64,000 nt of DNA. Source: Phymatolithon calcareum (Eukaryota; Rhodophyta; Florideophyceae; Hapalidiales). The notes below the pieces were generated by a model. It was not told the DNA's origin, did not search any database, and was given only the letters and a program-made list of their open reading frames with translations. Of the stretch, positions 10,268 to 20,227 are shown piece by piece (position 1 is the stretch's first letter; each line of letters starts with the position of its first letter). The translations under genes were made by a program, and so were the position numbers. Where the stretch lies: positions 2,232,001-2,296,000 of the forward strand of contig OZ345365.1 in assembly GCA_977006965.1 (NCBI GenBank). Reading direction: 5' to 3'.

Positions 10268-11426
10268 GGTGCGATAAACTTCAGCGGCAGCGCGGGGATG
10301 TTTTCGGTTGGCTTGCCGAAAACTGCACAGTATTGCTTTAATCACTGTTGCTTTTTGCTTCAAAAATAAAGCGCATAAAACACAACTGTGGTGTATAGTA
10401 TGATACCAGGTGCAGCAAAAAAGACGTGCACATCGACATTCTTGGGGGCCCTTGCCCACCCGACAAATTCTATTGGTCCGTGACTCGAGGAGCCCGCACG
10501 CGCGCTATTTTCGCGCTTCTTGGACCACGTGGTCAGTGCATGCTTGAATCATGATCATCAGTGCATCATGTCATGATGGCATGATGCACTGGCATTGCAA
10601 TATGCAAAAATCGCTATTATGTATGAGCAGAACAGTATCCGGATTACAGAACGAACTGCTGCAAATCTGCTCCGTGTACACGAACCGATGAGCGGGATTA
10701 TAATATCACAAGATCGCTCGAACCCGCAGGTCACAAACCTAATTTTACTGTCCTGTACATTTCTTCCTCTTCTCCGGCTCCTCGACAGCAACAAACACCC
10801 TACCGTATACAGTAGATTGTCGGACTCCCCTTCCGCTGCTCAATTTACATTAATGAAACATAAATTCGTTAGGGCTGTAACGGCAATCATGATCGTTGTG
10901 CGAGAGAGACGTTATCTGCTTCAACTGCATCATGCTGACATTGTGCACCCTGGATTTGCCTCGTTTCTGAGGAGATGCAGGTTTATGTGCGAAACGCGAC
11001 CGAAGTGCTTGTGGGGAAATATCCTTGCTGTAGGTAGCGCGCAAGTGCGTCATCTCCTTCTTGTTTTACCACATCACGTGGTGTGGTACAACGCGGCAGA
11101 GATGATTACTGTATGATGTGGTACAAAACAAGGCTGAAGTGCATTGGACGTCCTCTTTGCATTCCAAGAGGAGGAACATTGTGGCGTACAAGGAGCACGT
11201 TTGAGGGAGCGGGTGTGTCGGCTGTCCCTGTTTGACTGTGAGTATTGTTTCTTTAGCTGCAGTAAAATCGAAAATGCGTTGATGAGTATGACAGCAGCGC
11301 ACAAACGACGATCGGGCAGAAGTGGCAATCATCGAACCGTGTTCTTTAAAACACCGCCTTAAGGACTTCGGCTTAAAAATTATTCGCACCGCAAAAGAAT
11401 CTAGATTCAAACAAATAACGAATATA
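10268..11426. other. Intergenic region with hairpins, no gene recognised, copy 1
   Basis: No reading frame here has a convincing start or domain. A perfect 11-bp inverted repeat (AGTGCATCATG / CATGATGCACT, 10560-10590, 9-base loop) and a near-palindrome around ACATCACGTGGTGTGG at about 11070 are present. Both occur in copy 2 as well. Confidence 0.55.
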
Positions 11427-11563
11427 ATTAAATTTAGAGGAAATTCGCTGCATGGACCGAAAAAGGTGGCAAAATTCGCTAAATCGGCAACCCTTGCAAT
11501 AACTACTACTCGTTATGATACACAGACCACTCCATAGAAATAAACTTATCAAAAAAATAATAT

Positions 11564-12297
11564 TTATTTCATGCACAACTCTCGATGCTTCAGCTCCTCG
11601 TCGCAAGTAGCATCTCCGTCATCGCAGGCGGTGAGCTCAATTATCATAGACTGAGCCGCTTTGTCGATGTGTTTTCGCTTCGCCTCAACAATATTGCGGA
11701 TGTTCTGCTTGGCGCATGTCTGCGAGAAGTGACCGTTGTTTCTGCACGAGGAGCCGTGACAGGACTTCTTTTCGGACGGGAAGTACGGCCTCTTGCGCTT
11801 GCGGCCCAGCTTAGCGACAAGGTCAAACGGAACCAAATCATCCTGTACTAGCTGGTAACCAGTGACTGCAACACGAATGATGATGCCCTCGTGTTGCTTG
11901 GCCCACGTTATCAATAGCCATGGGTCCCACACCAATTCTTGTTTCAAGGGTCGAACGCGACTCGATGCTGCGCCAAGCGTCTAGAACAGTACAAAAGTGC
12001 AGCTACGACGTGGATACATGGCCGCTGGTGCTCTTCAAAGTAGCGGCAAGAGCATGCAGCGCGGTAGTCGCTGTTAACTACCACAGGGAATGGTGTCACT
12101 TGGCTGCTAACAACAAACCTCAGCATGTCACTTTCGATGACCTCTGGCTCCACAAGCGGCTTCTCAGCTCAGAGGAATTTTCCTGGTGCTTCTTGTAGCA
12201 GCAAGGCGTGAGGAACTTGCCCATCGATGTGCCTTGCCAATAGACGTGTTGTGGGCGATTACGAGGTTGACAACGTCGTCAAAGTTTGCTCCAGGGC
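11564..12297 (-). pseudogene. MULE transposase C-terminus with SWIM and CCHC zinc fingers
   Basis: Read from 12297 down, the pieces are a helical segment (FDDVVNLVIAHNTSIGKAHRW), then a SWIM finger CSCRYFEEHQRPCIHVVAAL (CxCxnCxH) at about 12060-12000, then a zinc knuckle CHGSSCRNNGHFSQTC at about 11760. SWIM followed by a zinc knuckle is the standard tail of Mutator-like transposases. The DDE catalytic core is missing and the frame is broken twice. Protein function is lost, but the inverted repeats suggest it could have been moved by another copy. Confidence 0.85.
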
Positions 12298-12312
12298 AGT
12301 CACCCACCCTTA

Positions 12313-12602
12313 AGGCGCTAGATGAGCTCTTACTATTTAGCAAGACACTCATAGAACGCATGGAGAACGAAGAAGGCCTGTATTAATCCGCAGAATGCAA
12401 GGCAAAAAGTGGTCGAGTCCAAGCACCAACAATCCCGTAGAGGACTGAGATAGGACTACTTTGAGTCCTAAGTTTTCCCGTCTGCGATTCTAGTGGACGT
12501 TTTGTGAGCTACACAAAGGTAGGTAGCACCAGAGGAAGCCTTGCCCATATCTTCGGAAGTCTGTGGGGCTTTTAAATAAACTTGAAAGGAAAAAAAAAAA
12601 AA
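12313..12602 (+). mobile_element. LINE family II 3' tail nested in the MULE
   Basis: The fragment contains the last codons of the family II protein (ALDELLLFSKTLIERMENEE), the full 3' UTR and a poly-A tract. A 15-bp target duplication AGTCACCCACCCTTA flanks it (12298-12312 and 12603-12617). It is among the youngest insertions in the window because it sits in an element that itself postdates the segmental duplication. Confidence 0.92.
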
Positions 12603-12740
12603 AGTCACCCACCCTTAGCACGAGCTCCATCTTCTCCATGAGTTCAGACGGTTCGGGCGAGAGCGTTGTGAGTTAGCTTAGCAGTCGAATGCGACGAGGT
12701 GCAGAGTACTTTGCGTAGCGGATTAGTAGTGTAATAATAA

Positions 12741-12997
12741 GGAAGCTAATTGAAGATATGGGTAGTCATTGACTAGTCAAGGAGCATGGGCAATTGTTAC
12801 ACTCAGTAGAACCCTGAAGAAGCCCACATGGACCCCCTACCGAAGAGAATGAAGTGGCACGAGCAATTGACGTGATATTATGCAATTCTGAATAAGATAT
12901 CTGACAACTCTCGATGCTAGTATAATGCGATTAGAAACGTGCCGACTTTCCTCAAGTTGGGACACATGGCACCTTCTCAATAAGTTCTCTTAATTAT
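12741..12997 (+). mobile_element. LINE family VIII 3' fragment nested in the MULE
   Basis: It matches 59310-59550 closely, including the codons for GAWAI and the end ILCNSE, and ends at TCTCAATAAGTTCTC. The 12-base words GTGTAATAATAA (12729-12740) and GTGTAATGATAA (12998-13009) form a target duplication with one mismatch. Confidence 0.8.
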
Positions 12998-13118
12998 GTG
13001 TAATGATAAGCGGCTGTCTAGCTGAAATCATAACGAGTAGTAGTTTTTGCAAGGGGGCCGATTTAGCGAATTTTGCCATCTTTTTCGGTCCATGCAGCGA
13101 ATTTCCTCATTAAATTTA

Positions 13119-13699
13119 TTGATAGATAGCTTTTTAAAATAGCACATCATAAGGAATGACGCTTCTACATCCTGGCACTCTTATTCATTTGCTCAGGGCT
13201 TGGCATCGGATTGAGTCCGCCGGAGGAAGTCTGCATTACTTCAGCGTGTTCATCTGCCAAAATATCACTTGATGATACAAGTTTGGATTACATTGCTGTA
13301 TCATATTGGCACTTTCATGGGTTTAGCGATAAATTTTGTACAGCATAAGGTTGCGGCTTTATGGTAGTATCTGGGGTCCCCTGGAGTGGATGAAAACTGC
13401 AACTAACGCAAATACATCAGCTCGGCTGGCTCGAGATCAACTGGTGATGTACTTATTCCCAGACCTACAGCGAAGAAACAGAGCAGAAACGTACAGAGAA
13501 AACTTTACGTCATGGACAGGTCTACCTTCAAAGCGTTCAAAGAGAAGCGTGTGGCTCATCCAGCATGCATTGTCGTCGCCACTTTAGTTTTTTGCAAGCC
13601 CTATGATACAAAACTACATGCCTTCAGAGCAAATTATTGAATGCTTCCACTTCAATTCTGTACAGCACAGTACAATTGTGCGTGAGTTTTTCCAGCCAC
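13119..13699. other. Intergenic DNA upstream of the MITE-like repeat, copy 1
   Basis: No gene is supported. One open frame (13336-13587) is disrupted by a 17-bp length difference relative to copy 2, which argues against coding. Confidence 0.5.
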
Positions 13700-13875
13700 A
13701 GTACACCGATGAACAGTTTATCCGCTCCCACATCCCACTCTGATTGAATCCTCACTTTTGAAAAGGACCCTATCATATCAATTCCACATGTGTCGGTAAT
13801 GACGGTGCCCTTTTCAAAACAGTGGGCTCACTCGGGGCGGGATGTGGGAGCGGAATAACTATTCATCGGTGTACT
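13700..13875. repeat. 176-bp MITE-like inverted repeat, copy 1
   Basis: AGTACACCGATGAACAGTT at the left end is matched by its reverse complement at the right end over about 38 bp with few mismatches. A second paired block (TTTTGAAAAGG / CCTTTTCAAAA) lies further in. It could be a miniature transposon or a long hairpin. No clear target duplication is seen. Copy 2 has the same element at 38053-38228. Confidence 0.65.
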
Positions 13876-14205
13876 TTACTTCGGATGGGGAAATGTCCTC
13901 AATATCATATCATAAATTTACTCAATTGCTGCACGTCGTGCTTGTGCATCTCCATTTCACATCTTCCTTTCCCCGTGGTAAATTTTTCAAAATGTTGATA
14001 AATATGATACTGCCCATTGTTCCAAACGTAGAAACCACGGGCCCACCGATTGTAACGGCAACAACCCTACCAGCATCCCCTCCACCTTCCCATCCTCATT
14101 GCTCGAGTGTTTTTAATAATCATCTTATAACAAAATTCTCCTGCTACTACTACCGCATTTGCAAGCCTGCAAAAACTCGCACCGTGCACCGCTTCCCCCA
14201 GTACA

Positions 14206-15315
14206 ATGCCCTCCATGCCCTCCGACTTCCGTTCTTCAGGGATCAAACGCGCTGTTTTGGTAGGCGTCAACTACGTCGGCCAACACAACGAGCTCCGGGG
14301 TCCCGCAAACGATGTCAAACTCATTCACAACTATCTCGTGTCTCAATGTGCCTTCCGCCCAAGCAACATCATAATTTGCACCGAAGTCGACACCGGCATT
14401 GCCGGTGTGACCTGCCTCACCCCAACCAAGGCAGACATCCTCTTGGCACTGCGCACCCTTATTGACGCCGCCGAACCGGGCGACAGCCTGTGGTTCTCCT
14501 TCTCCGGTCACGGCGGTAAGATCTGGGACACAAGTGGAGATGAAATCCACGGCTTCGATCAAATCATTCTCCCCTTGGACCATGCTGTTGCGGGCCCCAT
14601 TGTCGACGATGACATGCATGCTATCGTGCGGGAGATCTGCAAAGGGGTTCGCCTCACCGTCATGTTCGACTGCTGTAACGGCGGCACATCGCTCGACTTG
14701 CCGTATCGTTACAAGATATCATCCTTCGGCATCGAAATGAAGGATGATAGCCAAGTACAGGTACCGTCCAAGTTGAAAATAGTACGTGGATTGGTGTCGG
14801 GTACAGTGACTGAAGCGATACAGGGCGGTATATAGGGAAAGAAGACACGAGGCGTGCGTGGCGCGCTGTTTGGCGCGCTACGTGGAGCAGCTCGTAGTAC
14901 AATAGCGGATTCGTCAAACCTTATTTGCGCCGGGAGATATCTCATCACTGGCGAGGGACAAGAGCGCACAGAAAAAGACGCAGGCCGGATCCTCGGAGAG
15001 ATTTTGTACTTCTCCGGCTCCAATGACTTCATGCCGTCTCAAGACACTTACAATGAAAAGTTCGGTGTGTTTTGTGGCACCATGACGACCTCGTTTCTCA
15101 ATGTCGTGCAAGCACGGCGGGTGCGTACCTACCGAGAACTTCTTCTTGCACTCCACGACAAGCTGAAGCCTGTTTGGTGTATGGGTGCGCAGTTCTCGAC
15201 GAGTAATCCCTTTGATCTTGACAATCCGTTTTATGTACAACATAATGCTTATCTGTACTTTCCATTTCAGGCTCGTGTTGGAATCGATTCTCATTTTCTT
15301 AGGAGACAGAGGTAG
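14206..15315 (+). pseudogene. Metacaspase with a premature stop, copy 1
   Basis: The ORF starts at ATG 14206 and is stopped by TAG at 14833-14835 after 209 residues. The same frame resumes immediately and stays open to 15315. Copy 2 has CAG at this codon, so a single C-to-T change truncated the protein. The p20 part retains the catalytic His (SGHGG) and Cys (FDCCNGG), but the p10-like C-terminal half is cut off. At the 3' end the stop used in copy 2 (TAA) is replaced by CAA here, extending the frame by about 28 codons into LINE sequence. Unless readthrough occurs, this copy yields only a p20 fragment. Confidence 0.9.
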
Positions 15316-15480
15316 CTTTTTGCACCCCACTGAATCGTGTTACACAAACGAAAAAAGAAACTCTTCTTTAGACAGAATCAAGCCAAAGCCTCTCGACACT
15401 TGGAAATTTGCCCCAAGCGTCAGCAGATGCGTTGGTAACTTTTATATAGTCTTCCTCTCTTTCTTTCCTTCTTATACAAA
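15290..15480 (+). mobile_element. LINE family V 3' UTR fragment, copy 1
   Basis: It matches the 3' UTR of the family V LINE at 55490-55670 (reverse strand) and carries the hairpin GCGTCAGCAGATGC at 15417-15430 followed by GTTGGTAAC and a T/A-rich end. It lies directly after the metacaspase. Confidence 0.8.
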
Positions 15481-15534
15481 AACAAGCTTAACATCGATAA
15501 TCTAGCTGTAAAGAGACTGAATGGCTTGCATTTG

Positions 15535-15620
15535 ATTTCTGTTTTATTGAAGCTCCCTTCGTCAATTATCATTGCTCCTGAGAGACTTTTTGCTGTGCTA
15601 CAATCCTTCGCTTAAGTGGA
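15535..15620 (-). mobile_element. LINE family IV 3' end fragment, copy 1
   Basis: On the minus strand this reads AAGCGAAGGATTGTAGC through GGGAGCTTCAATAAAACAG, the same 3' end as the family IV LINE at 20032-20120. It is shared with copy 2. Confidence 0.75.
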
Positions 15621-15835
15621 TGCTAAGATATATCCGCCATTCGAAAAACCTTTACTACAGTGTCTGTCGAGTCGAGTCGCTCTTGCATCCCTTTACAGTG
15701 CTTCAGTATCAATTTTTTGCAGTCATCAACGCTTTGCACACATCCAGTAGGATTTCATTCGACTCAAACTTATTATTGTCGGACCATGGCTCTCCATTCC
15801 TTCCCGTGAGTTCAAGACCTGGATAGCCCTACACG

Positions 15836-17326
15836 TCAATAATAAGCCAATTTTATTAGTTCCAAAGCTCGAAGTGGGTCTGCTGCCACGCCATCTCGGC
15901 CATTTCGAAGCAATAGACCTAAGTTAATCATCGCATTCACATTCCCGTGATCTTCAACGGCGCGACTGTAAAGCTGTGCTGCTCGAGGCGGATCTGCTGG
16001 AACGCCTATCGCCCCTTTGTCCAAAACTTCTGCCAACCGGACCATAGCCCACACATCACCGCCCTCGTTGATTGCTCGCGTAAACAGTGTGACGGCACGG
16101 GGCATGTCTGCTGGCACGCCATCTGCGCCGTGTTGGAGTAATAACCCAAGGTAAAACATTGCACTGCAGTTCCCTTCATGTTCGAGAACTTCGCTATACA
16201 GTTCCATGGCGCGGAGAGCGTCTGGTGGTACTCCCTTGGCACCACGATGAAGCAAACATCCTAGGTTTCTCATAGCACCTACATGTGCTCCTTCCTCGAT
16301 AGCTCGAGTGTATAGCTCCACGGCACGTGGTGGGTCATCGGGCACACCTTCTGCTCCATCTTGAATTAAGTATGCCAGATTGTTCATGGCATCAATTTCG
16401 CCTCCTTCCTCAATTGCGCGGGTGTACAGCTCCACTGCACGAGGTGGATCTGCCGGCACTCCCTCCACGCCAGATTGAAGTAAGTTTCCCAGATTGTTCA
16501 TCGCAAATATCTCTCCTCCCTCCTCGATAGCACGATTGTAAAGTTCCACGGCACGAGGGACGTCTGCTGGTACACCGTCAGCACCGTCTTCCAGTAGGAG
16601 TGCGAGGTTGTACATAGATTTGATGTATCCGTGCTCCTCGATGGCACGAGTATAGAGCTGCATTGCCAGAGGAGCATCAGCTGGAGCGCCTTCTGCACCG
16701 CGTCGTAGCAAGCGTGCGAGGCTGTGCATGGAATGAACGTCACCGCCTTCCTTGATTGCTCGCGAGAAGAGCTCGACTGCGCGAGGTGGGTCTGCCGGAA
16801 CGCCGTCGCCGCCGAAATGCAACAAGCATGCCAGACCATTCATGGCGTCGATATGCCCGGTTTCCTCGATGGCGCGGCTGTACAGGTTCGCAGCACGAGG
16901 TAAGTCTACTGGTACGCCGTGTGCTCCAACTTCTAATAGCATTCCAAGGTTGTTCATCGCATCTGCATGTACCCCTTCTGCAATAGCGCGAGTGTACAGC
17001 TCCACGGCGCGAGGAGGGTCTTCGGGTATACCATCTGCGCCGCGATCAAACAAGAGCGCCAAGCTGTTCATGGCATCTACATCTCCATGCTGCTCGATTG
17101 CACGATTGTAAAGCTCAACGGCATATGCAGGGTCCTCTACTACAGATTTGTCGCCATTAATGGCATTAACTTGCTTGGTTTCTCCGGTATGCAATTGCAC
17201 GGAGCAATTCGAATTTGATGGTATGCTATCCCCACCATTGCGTTGGGTGCTGCCTGGATTTTCCATAGCATTTAAATGCGAAACGCAATGCGGGTCTCCT
17301 TCCAGGGTGCGGTTCAGAAGTGGCAT
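15836..17326 (-). CDS. Sel1-repeat protein, copy 1 (11 full repeats)
   Basis: The 496-aa protein starts at ATG 17326. About 68 polar residues precede 11 tandem Sel1-like repeats of exactly 38 residues with the pattern A-x-x-LY-x-RAI-E-x-G...AM-x-NL-x-x-LL-x-x-G-x-x-GVP-A-D-PPR. A short partial repeat (ALELIKLAYY) ends it. Sel1 repeats form helix-turn-helix solenoids that scaffold protein complexes, often in ER quality control or signalling. No catalytic domain is present. Compared with copy 2 the protein lacks repeats 10-12, a clean 342-bp in-frame loss between similar repeats. No signal peptide is seen in this frame. Confidence 0.92.
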   Translation of the reverse strand: MPLLNRTLEGDPHCVSHLNAMENPGSTQRNGGDSIPSNSNCSVQLHTGETKQVNAINGDKSVVEDPAYAVELYNRAIEQHGDVDAMNSLALLFDRGADGIPEDPPRAVELYTRAIAEGVHADAMNNLGMLLEVGAHGVPVDLPRAANLYSRAIEETGHIDAMNGLACLLHFGGDGVPADPPRAVELFSRAIKEGGDVHSMHSLARLLRRGAEGAPADAPLAMQLYTRAIEEHGYIKSMYNLALLLEDGADGVPADVPRAVELYNRAIEEGGEIFAMNNLGNLLQSGVEGVPADPPRAVELYTRAIEEGGEIDAMNNLAYLIQDGAEGVPDDPPRAVELYTRAIEEGAHVGAMRNLGCLLHRGAKGVPPDALRAMELYSEVLEHEGNCSAMFYLGLLLQHGADGVPADMPRAVTLFTRAINEGGDVWAMVRLAEVLDKGAIGVPADPPRAAQLYSRAVEDHGNVNAMINLGLLLRNGRDGVAADPLRALELIKLAYY

Positions 17327-17814
17327 CCGACCTTTGAAGTCGGCGACCTCTCGCGCGGAATCCTGTGTCCTTTTTCAAGTCAGATTGCAATTCGAATGAC
17401 AATAACATAGTCTTACTCATGACAAGCGTTCCAATGACTGCCAAGGAGATGACACCAGCTGGGAAAATCAGCAAATTTCTGGACGAATACCGCAAACCCC
17501 AACTTTAAATTTTTTTAGAATCCTTTGCAAAAAACAGTATCTCCTACACCGCATTTTTCCACGGATCTTGAACACCACTCTCACCAATGGCTCTGGTGAG
17601 GTGGAAAGAGGCACGTAATCGTAGGGATCAGACATTCGCGCAAGAAACGGCACACACTGACGGAAGTTGTGGCCCATACACTTAGGTCTGAACGTCGTAC
17701 AATGGCGTTCAGAAGTGAAGTCCTTTAGATGAAATAGAGGCACATACGTCTCAGCGGCTTTTCACCGGGATTGTATCCATCCAAGAAAGGGTTGATATTC
17801 TTCTTGCATTCCAG

Positions 17815-17860
17815 TTATGCTTCATAAGTTGGGCTTGGGCTTGGCATTAATGAAGCATAA
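17815..17860. promoter_or_regulatory. Hairpin in the divergent Sel1 / secreted-peptide intergenic region, copy 1
   Basis: TTATGCTTCAT and ATGAAGCATAA form perfect 11-bp arms around a 24-base loop that contains the repeated word TTGGGC. It lies about 70 bp upstream of the secreted-peptide start and upstream of the Sel1 gene, and it is conserved in copy 2. A regulatory role is inference. Confidence 0.4.
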
Positions 17861-17930
17861 GAGTTGTCCGCTGCTGAAGTGATAGCTGACGTTTCGCATC
17901 TGCTTGTTTTGGACAAAAAGAGCGAAAGTC

Positions 17931-18200
17931 ATGCCTGCGTTCTTCTTTTCTCCTCTACTATTCTACGCTGTGACTTATGGGGTCTTCGCGTCCAGGATTG
18001 CTGTCGTAAAATGCGGTCCTGAAACCTGTCAATATTTCTGCGCCGACGGGACCGGCGAGTTGTATCCTGCGGACCGTAACGAAACTAGTAAAACGGAGAC
18101 ATGCTTCTGGAAAAAGTGCTCCCCAAGGTGCAACAGTGTGCTATCCGATCAAATGGTAGTATTTCTGCCAAAGTGCGAATGGCGAGATACTTCTTGCTAA
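17931..18200 (+). CDS. Small secreted 8-cysteine protein, copy 1
   Basis: An 89-aa protein starts at ATG 17931. The first 20 or so residues are a hydrophobic signal peptide (MPAFFFSPLLFYAVTYGVFA). The mature part has eight cysteines in two matched triplets, CX4CX3C and CX4CX3C, plus two C-terminal cysteines, with the signature CQYFCADGTGE between. It shares this arrangement with the gene at 48607. The protein is probably extracellular and disulfide-bonded. The family is not recognised. Copy 2 differs by one residue (Leu to Met after TGE). Confidence 0.82.
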   Translation: MPAFFFSPLLFYAVTYGVFASRIAVVKCGPETCQYFCADGTGELYPADRNETSKTETCFWKKCSPRCNSVLSDQMVVFLPKCEWRDTSC

Positions 18201-18439
18201 GTTTCCAAAAAGAGACCCCTCCCGTTGGGAGCACCTCCTTGAGCTACAGATACCGTACATCTCTGCCAGGTCTTTCCCATATCCATGAACTATTCAAGAC
18301 AGATGCTTCAAAGCTGTTCATGCTCACCGTCTCCATTTTTAGTGTGACAAGGCACTACAACACCCAGAAGTTCTCCCACAAATTCTCATTTTTGATTGAG
18401 GAACGCCAATTTAACTGCACAAATTAGAAGAACGTGATC

Positions 18440-18540
18440 TTTGCTTTCCCTTCACGCAAGCCCCTTTGTCAATTTGGATTGCCGCAAGCGTCTGCAGATG
18501 CGTTGGTAACCTTTAAATAAGGACCCCACTTCTTTTTCTT
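18440..18540 (+). mobile_element. LINE family V-type 3' tail, copy 1
   Basis: It carries hairpin GCGTCTGCAGATGC at 18488-18501, then GTTGGTAAC and CTTTAAATAAGG, the family V end signature. Confidence 0.65.
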
Positions 18541-18751
18541 ATTTGTCAATTTGGAAATACACAACTAGGAACGAGCCTGTGTCAATGCTGATGATTGTCA
18601 GCCTGTACGATTATCAAATGATTCAGGCAGTCTGCGATGTGAAAGCCAATTGTGCAAGAGCAGAAATGTTTCAATATTTCTATTGGGGATAAAAATCTTC
18701 GCCATATGTGTCTTCAAATCGCCAGTCTTCAGTTATATCATATACGAATCT

Positions 18752-20032
18752 GTCAAGAAGAGGCTTCCTGCAACACTGGTCTCATGGGTTATGTACTTTC
18801 TCCAACCTAGCATGATCTATACTCCTACGGATGACCGAAATAATCGGTTTGTAATCAACAAAGGGGTCCCACAAGGATCACCACTATCACCGGCGCTATA
18901 TAATATCTTCATGGACGTTCTTGCTGAGAGCTTGTCAAGAATTCCGTTTCATTATTCTAAAAGCCCGGCCACGTTTCTCGCGGACGACGTCATACTTCGC
19001 GCTTTTTCCCCAATAGGGCTTCAATTGCTCCTGGACATCGCCTCGGACTGGGCCGCCTCTACCGAGATGGTCTGGAATACAAATGTCGGGAAGAGTTGCG
19101 TCATAACTCCCAATGGTGCAAACGAAAGCTTCAAATTCGTTCTTGCAAGAAAAGAAATCGAGACTGTGTCCGAAACTACATACCTGGGCATCTCCATATC
19201 TTCGAACGGCGTCACAGAAACCTCTACGCTTTCCAGAATAGATGCTGCACAGAATCGACAGATGGTTCTAGGAAACATCGGACTCCACGGGAAAGGGTTC
19301 GCACCCTCGACATGCTTAAGATTATATAAGGCGCTCGTCCGTCCAATGACAGAGTATCTTCTCCCGTTCGCAGATCTGACGCGTAACATCCTTCACGCAC
19401 AGGACGCCCTAGAGAGTAACCTGTTCTCTAGAATGTTCGGAACCTGGTGCAAGAATATGCAGGCCCGCTTTCGAGGAATATGCCGCCTGGAATCCATTCA
19501 ACTACGCCAAGCGCATTTGAGCTCCAAGTTCATAACAGCACAGAAATTTCGAAGAAAACAGGCACTTGAGCTTCCCAAGGGCACAACACGACTGGCAATA
19601 TTGAACGCGACAAACGATATGCTTCACAAAGCTCTTCTCTGTAGCTCTACAGAGGAATTTGCACGCACCCTAGACGCTACGACAAGCGTAAACGCAAGAA
19701 CGCTGAAGAACGCAAAAGAAGAATGGAAAGCATGTCTCCCTTCGAAAGCCACAGGACGGGAGGGCCGGCGCCCTCCTCAGCCCATCAAGAACGAACTACG
19801 ACCATTCCTCACCCTCAAAAAAGCGAAGCACAGGCTTCTTTGCACGCACTGGTTATTTCACCGCTTCCCATATCCTTGGCAAGAACAATCAAGAAACGAA
19901 GATTCCGAACTCGATGAAGCTCTCACAGTTATCTCAAACTTAATGCCCAAGCAACGACTTTCCGATATTCAAAAAGAGATGCTGGAAATGGCAGTTGATA
20001 CCGTCCAAAGAAAATGTCCGAAATCAAAATGA
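18752..20032 (+). pseudogene. LINE family IV reverse transcriptase fragment
   Basis: A 426-codon frame is open from the insertion point to TGA at 20030-20032, with no native start. It encodes RT motif B (GVPQGSPLSPALYNIFMDV), the catalytic box FLADDV, the thumb motif MVWNTNVGKS, YLGISISSNGVTE, and a C-terminal domain with HRLLCTHWLFHRFPYPW. The endonuclease and the first RT motifs are missing through 5' truncation. The open frame shows the insertion is recent. Confidence 0.88.
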
Positions 20033-20126
20033 AAACGTAAGCGAAGGATTGTAGCGCAACGAAAAGTCTCTCAGGTGCAATGATAATTGACTAAGGGAGC
20101 TTCAATAAAACAGAAATCCATCCATC
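18752..20126 (+). mobile_element. LINE family IV insertion with ATCC tail, copy 1 only
   Basis: The 13-bp word CATATACGAATCT occurs at 18739-18751 and 20127-20139, and copy 2 has it only once (at about 43431-43443), so this is an insertion postdating the duplication. The element is 5'-truncated inside the RT domain. It ends with a 3' UTR and the microsatellite-like tail AAATCCATCCATC. Confidence 0.95.
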
Positions 20127-20227
20127 CATATACGAATCTGAAGATTTGTGATATTCACTATCAATTTACACACCTCACTTCCAAGATCCCCCCTGTGGTC
20201 GAGAAGAATAGCTCATGCGTTTCCAAT

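Larger units (their letters stand above)
11437..13108 (-). mobile_element. MULE (Mutator-like) DNA transposon, copy 1 only
   Basis: The ends are about 83-bp terminal inverted repeats (11437-11519 and 13027-13108) beginning GAGGAAATTCGCTGCATGG. They are flanked by a 10-bp target duplication ATTAAATTTA (11427-11436 and 13109-13118). Copy 2 has the uninterrupted site at about 37450-37460. The minus strand carries the C-terminal part of a MULE transposase. Two LINE tails are nested inside. Without them the element is about 1.1 kb, so it is an internally deleted, non-autonomous copy. Confidence 0.93.

Noticed and set aside
10595-11116. 173-codon open frame on the plus strand, conserved in copy 2
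   Set aside because: Conservation is explained by the recent duplication; composition and lack of domains or start context do not support coding.
13336-13587. 83-codon open frame with an apparent counterpart in copy 2
   Set aside because: The two copies differ by a 17-bp indel that shifts the frame and changes the C-terminus; no domain is present.
17468-17743. 91-codon cysteine-containing minus-strand frame, also at 42160-42435
   Set aside because: It begins with GTG rather than ATG and the copies differ at several residues; the 5' UTR of the Sel1 gene is a simpler explanation.
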